Part shown: piece by piece, positions 49,429 through 51,837 of the stretch
Position numbering within the stretch: the first letter of the stretch is position 1
How the letters are laid out: every line of letters begins with the position of its first letter
Program-made: the position numbers and the translations under genes
Assembly: GCA_009786185.1 (NCBI GenBank)
Contig: WQTS01000132.1
Span: 1-51,837 of the forward strand
DNA length: 51,837 bases
Direction of reading: 5' to 3'
Source of the DNA: Bacteroidota bacterium
Lineage (GTDB): Bacteria > Bacteroidota > Bacteroidia > Bacteroidales > WCHB1-69
Notes under the pieces: model-generated
Seen by the model: the letters and a program-made list of their open reading frames with translations, nothing else
Databases searched by the model: none
Told to the model about the DNA's origin: nothing

Positions 49429-51837
49429 CTATTCTTTCACCACTTTCCTTACCACTTGTCCTGTTTCGGTAGCTATTTTTACAAAATAGACTCCTGTAGG
49501 AAAGTGTGCAATGTTTATCGTGGTTTCGGGGGACATTGGGGACTTATGGGACAGTAATTTCCGTCCGTAAATGTCAAAAATCGCAATATCCGTAACTTGT
49601 AACTCGTAACTTGTAACTCGTAACTCTCCGCTCGTTGGATTCGGGTAAACCCGTAATTGGTAATTTGTAATTGTCCCAATACTCACATCAGCAGCAAAAA
49701 CTACAGCTATTGCACCGTTTTCTTGTACATTATTGAAAGTGTATGTTTCAATTGCGCCGTAACTTACGCCGTTTACCAAAACATCTTCAATAATGTAGTC
49801 GGCGTATGGCGTGATGGTAAATTCAATACTGCCGCCCTCTTCAACATTGTTTTCACCGTATGGGGTAATCGTTCCCCACGCAGGATTATTTACGTAAGAT
49901 ACTATGGTGTAGAGCGGAACGGTAGTATTGTCTGTGGTAAAATGCGCCGGCAAGCTTGCCGGTGATGCAAAATGAGTAGCTGTTTCCGCTCTTCGTTGGG
50001 TAAAAGCGTAAGACGTATTGGGCGTTAATCCCGCAAATGTTGGTGATGCTTGCCATGCGCCGCCATTAATGTTGTACTCACAGCCCGAAACGATAGTAAG
50101 CGTAATACTCGTGGGCGTTTTGCCACTAAGGATGGGAGCAGCCGGAGCGGTTTGCGTTGCCTTTGTAACCACTGCCGTAGGATTAGACGTTACGCTGCCG
50201 GTACAATTGGCGGCGGTTACCGTTACGGTAATCGTGCTGCCGATGTCCTCCTGAGTTAAAGTGTAATTAGGTACATTAGAGCCAATGGGAACATCAGAGC
50301 GTTTCCACTGATAAGTGAGTGCACCCAAATCGCCCGGAGGCGTAGAAGTTAAATTGGGTATTGCCGTAAGGTTTTGCCCAAATACCGCGCTGCCGGTAAT
50401 GGCTACCGTACCGCTCAAAACGGGTGGCGTGCCCGCTTCGGTGCTAAATGTTGCCGATGAACTTGCCGGTGATGCCAAATGAGTAGCCGTTTCCGCATAG
50501 CGTTGCGTAAAAGTGTAAGCAGTGCTCGGCGTTAATCCGCCAAAAATGGGAGAACTCTGATAAGCGCCACCATTGATGTTATACTCGCAGCCCGAAACTG
50601 TATGTAGCGTAATACTTGTGGAGGTACTGCTTAACTTAGTGGGTGTAGGTGGAAGTGTTGTATTAGGGGCTTTGGCGACTGATGCTGTATTGGGTGAAGT
50701 TACGCTGCCACTGCAATTTGCCGCTGTTACTACTACATTAATTACGCTGCCGATGTCTGCCTGCACCAACGAATAAGTAGAGTTTGTTGCACCGCTAATA
50801 TTCGTAGTTCCACGTCTCCATTGATACGTTAATGTCCCTAAAGTCACTGAAGGTATTGAGGTCAAACCTGTTGTTACGACAGTTAGACTTTGCCCGAAAA
50901 CCGCACTACCGCTAACCGTAACCGTACCTCCCAAAACGGCTTTACTTACCGTAATATTAAAATCTTGCGTATAAGGTGTTGTTGGCGAAGCGCCGTTTAC
51001 AATAGTGGCGCGTATTGCTACAGTGCCGACATTAAGGGTGTTAAGGACATTAGCGGTTATAGTTGCTCCTGTACCGCCTGCATCTTGTATTGACCAAGTA
51101 ATGGTCTGGTTGGTGGCGTTACTCGGCGCTACCGTACCGGTAAGCGTAAGCGGCGAAAACGCTGTGGCTGCAGTAGGAACGCCGGTAATGTTGGTTACCG
51201 GAACAAAAACAGCCTGTGCTGTAAAATTCTGATTGTTAATATTATTGGTAACATTATCGCAAGTAATACTTGGCGGCGTAAAGGTATAACCCGATAAACT
51301 TGGCGTAAGGGTAACCGTAGCGCCATTAATTACAGAAATGGAATAGGCGCCCGATATGTTAGTGGTTGCTGAAGCCCCTCCTGTACTGGCAATGGTAACG
51401 TTTGCAAGTGGATTACCACCAACAGTAACTTGCCCGTTAATGAGGTGCATTGCCTCTTCCAAAATATTGAAAAACTCTTTCCAACCATCGGCAGTAGAAT
51501 AGGCGCCTTGGGTGCCGGTTGGCACATGAAGAATGCAGGTGTTTTTATTAATGCCCTCAAAAGTGCTACTATTAACCGCTATGGGCGGAGTGATAGGATT
51601 CGCATAAATATGTTGTAAATTGGTGCAACTGCGAAAAGCATGAGCAGGCGTTCTCGTCACATTATTGCCGATATTCAAAGTAGTAAACGCTACGCATCCC
51701 TGAAATACAGGCCAATTCGAAGTTCCCATAGTAGTGCAGTTAGTCGCATTAAAATTAACAGTAGTTAAACTTGTCATATTTCTAAACGCGCTTGAACCAA
51801 TAGTTGTAACTCCGCTTGGAATAGTAAGGGAAGTGAT
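49429..51837 (-). CDS. Large multidomain T9SS surface protein (5' end beyond right edge)
   Basis: The frame is open to the right edge; the first ATG inside it (51777) is internal, because the 20 codons before it continue a BspA-type leucine-rich repeat (SLTIPSGVTTIGSSAFRN). Domains in order: BspA-like LRR; a carboxypeptidase-regulatory-like domain (GQVTVGGNPLANVTIASTGG); a Big_2-like domain (VPVTNITGVPTAATA); an Ig-like domain (YQWRRGTTNISGATN); FN3-like and Ig-like domains repeated; an InlB-like repeat; and a type A T9SS CTD (YPNPTSGEL, IFDIYGR, YFVKIATETGQVVRKVVKE). It should be exported by T9SS and displayed at the surface; an adhesin-like role is inferred. The Big/Ig segment is closely related to the one at the left edge. 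Confidence 0.92.
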   Translation of the reverse strand: MTSLTIPSGVTTIGSSAFRNMTSLTTVNFNATNCTTMGTSNWPVFQGCVAFTTLNIGNNVTRTPAHAFRSCTNLQHIYANPITPPIAVNSSTFEGINKNTCILHVPTGTQGAYSTADGWKEFFNILEEAMHLINGQVTVGGNPLANVTIASTGGASATTNISGAYSISVINGATVTLTPSLSGYTFTPPSITCDNVTNNINNQNFTAQAVFVPVTNITGVPTAATAFSPLTLTGTVAPSNATNQTITWSIQDAGGTGATITANVLNTLNVGTVAIRATIVNGASPTTPYTQDFNITVSKAVLGGTVTVSGSAVFGQSLTVVTTGLTSIPSVTLGTLTYQWRRGTTNISGATNSTYSLVQADIGSVINVVVTAANCSGSVTSPNTASVAKAPNTTLPPTPTKLSSTSTSITLHTVSGCEYNINGGAYQSSPIFGGLTPSTAYTFTQRYAETATHLASPASSSATFSTEAGTPPVLSGTVAITGSAVFGQNLTAIPNLTSTPPGDLGALTYQWKRSDVPIGSNVPNYTLTQEDIGSTITVTVTAANCTGSVTSNPTAVVTKATQTAPAAPILSGKTPTSITLTIVSGCEYNINGGAWQASPTFAGLTPNTSYAFTQRRAETATHFASPASLPAHFTTDNTTVPLYTIVSYVNNPAWGTITPYGENNVEEGGSIEFTITPYADYIIEDVLVNGVSYGAIETYTFNNVQENGAIAVVFAADVSIGTITNYQLRVYPNPTSGELRVTSYELQVTDIAIFDIYGRKLLSHKSPMSPETTINIAHFPTGVYFVKIATETGQVVRKVVKE
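49531..49552. repeat. 'gggacttatgggac' word within a CTD
   Basis: The words gggac/ggggac recur and encode the loop SHKSPMSPE after IFDIYGR. A shorter related run lies at the same loop in the 676-aa protein (near 13200-13216). Confidence 0.6.
49591..49627. repeat. 'taacttgtaactcg' word within a CTD
   Basis: About five copies of a 7-bp word (taacttg/taactcg) encode the loop RVTSYELQVTD of the sorting domain. A second run at 49651-49673 (cgtaattggtaatttgtaat) encodes ITNYQLR just before YPNPT. Confidence 0.75.

Noticed and set aside
51775..51777. Gene start at the ATG at 51777 for the right-edge protein
   Set aside because: The frame continues upstream to the window edge with a BspA-type repeat, so this methionine is internal.
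1..51837. Prophage, transposon or plasmid island
   Set aside because: No integrase, transposase, tRNA-flanking repeat, or replication gene was seen; the housekeeping genes indicate chromosome.

Overview
This 51.8-kb window is a low-GC chromosomal segment from a member of the Bacteroidota. Direct support: genes for the gliding/type IX secretion (T9SS) proteins SprA and SprE/PorW, T9SS C-terminal sorting domains on secreted proteins, Omp28- and DUF6029-type outer-membrane proteins, a TPR-type histidine kinase, Bacteroidota-style promoters (TTTG/TAnnTTTG) and A/T-rich leaders instead of strong Shine-Dalgarno sites. Ferredoxin-dependent KorAB, phosphate butyryltransferase and methylglyoxal synthase suggest an anaerobic or fermentative, Bacteroidales-like lineage; the species cannot be named. 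No tRNA, rRNA, CRISPR array or transposase was seen.

Layout. (1) 1-17,825, minus strand: a surface-protein array of four secreted proteins with nearly identical signal-peptide leaders. One is an enormous polypeptide (at least 3,848 codons) that runs off the left edge and is open throughout. The others are a beta-helix protein and two GLUG-repeat proteins with T9SS tails; a possible 53-aa ORF leads the transcript. (2) 17,981-20,660, minus: a LuxR/NarL response regulator and a TPR histidine kinase. An 18-bp inverted repeat (CTACGTA-N4-TACGTAG) lies before the regulator and, twice, before the surface array, at the same distance from a -7-like element. (3) 20,860-23,736, minus: 2-oxoacid:ferredoxin oxidoreductase korBA. 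(4) 23,977-31,118, plus: a TlpA-like thioredoxin, a DUF6029 barrel, an Omp28-like lipoprotein, a TolC-family protein plus HlyD-type adaptor with no pump gene, and a nucleoside permease. (5) 31,119-49,287, minus: an eleven-gene directon etfB-etfA-fabG-tag-mgsA-nhaC-ruvA-sprA-oxoamine synthase-ptb-sprE. (6) 49,429 to the right edge, minus: the C-terminal part of another large T9SS cargo with BspA-like, Big, FN3-like and InlB-like domains.

How it fits together. SprA and SprE are parts of the secretion machine that would export the CTD-bearing surface proteins at both ends. The two-component system probably activates its own promoter and the surface array. The most interesting candidate system is this regulator/operator/giant-surface-protein unit.

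A second theme is short repeat 'words' and REP-like palindromes. They sit between genes, act as likely terminators, and have entered coding sequence, notably at the same loops of the T9SS sorting domains, in the C-terminus of NhaC and at gene starts and stops.
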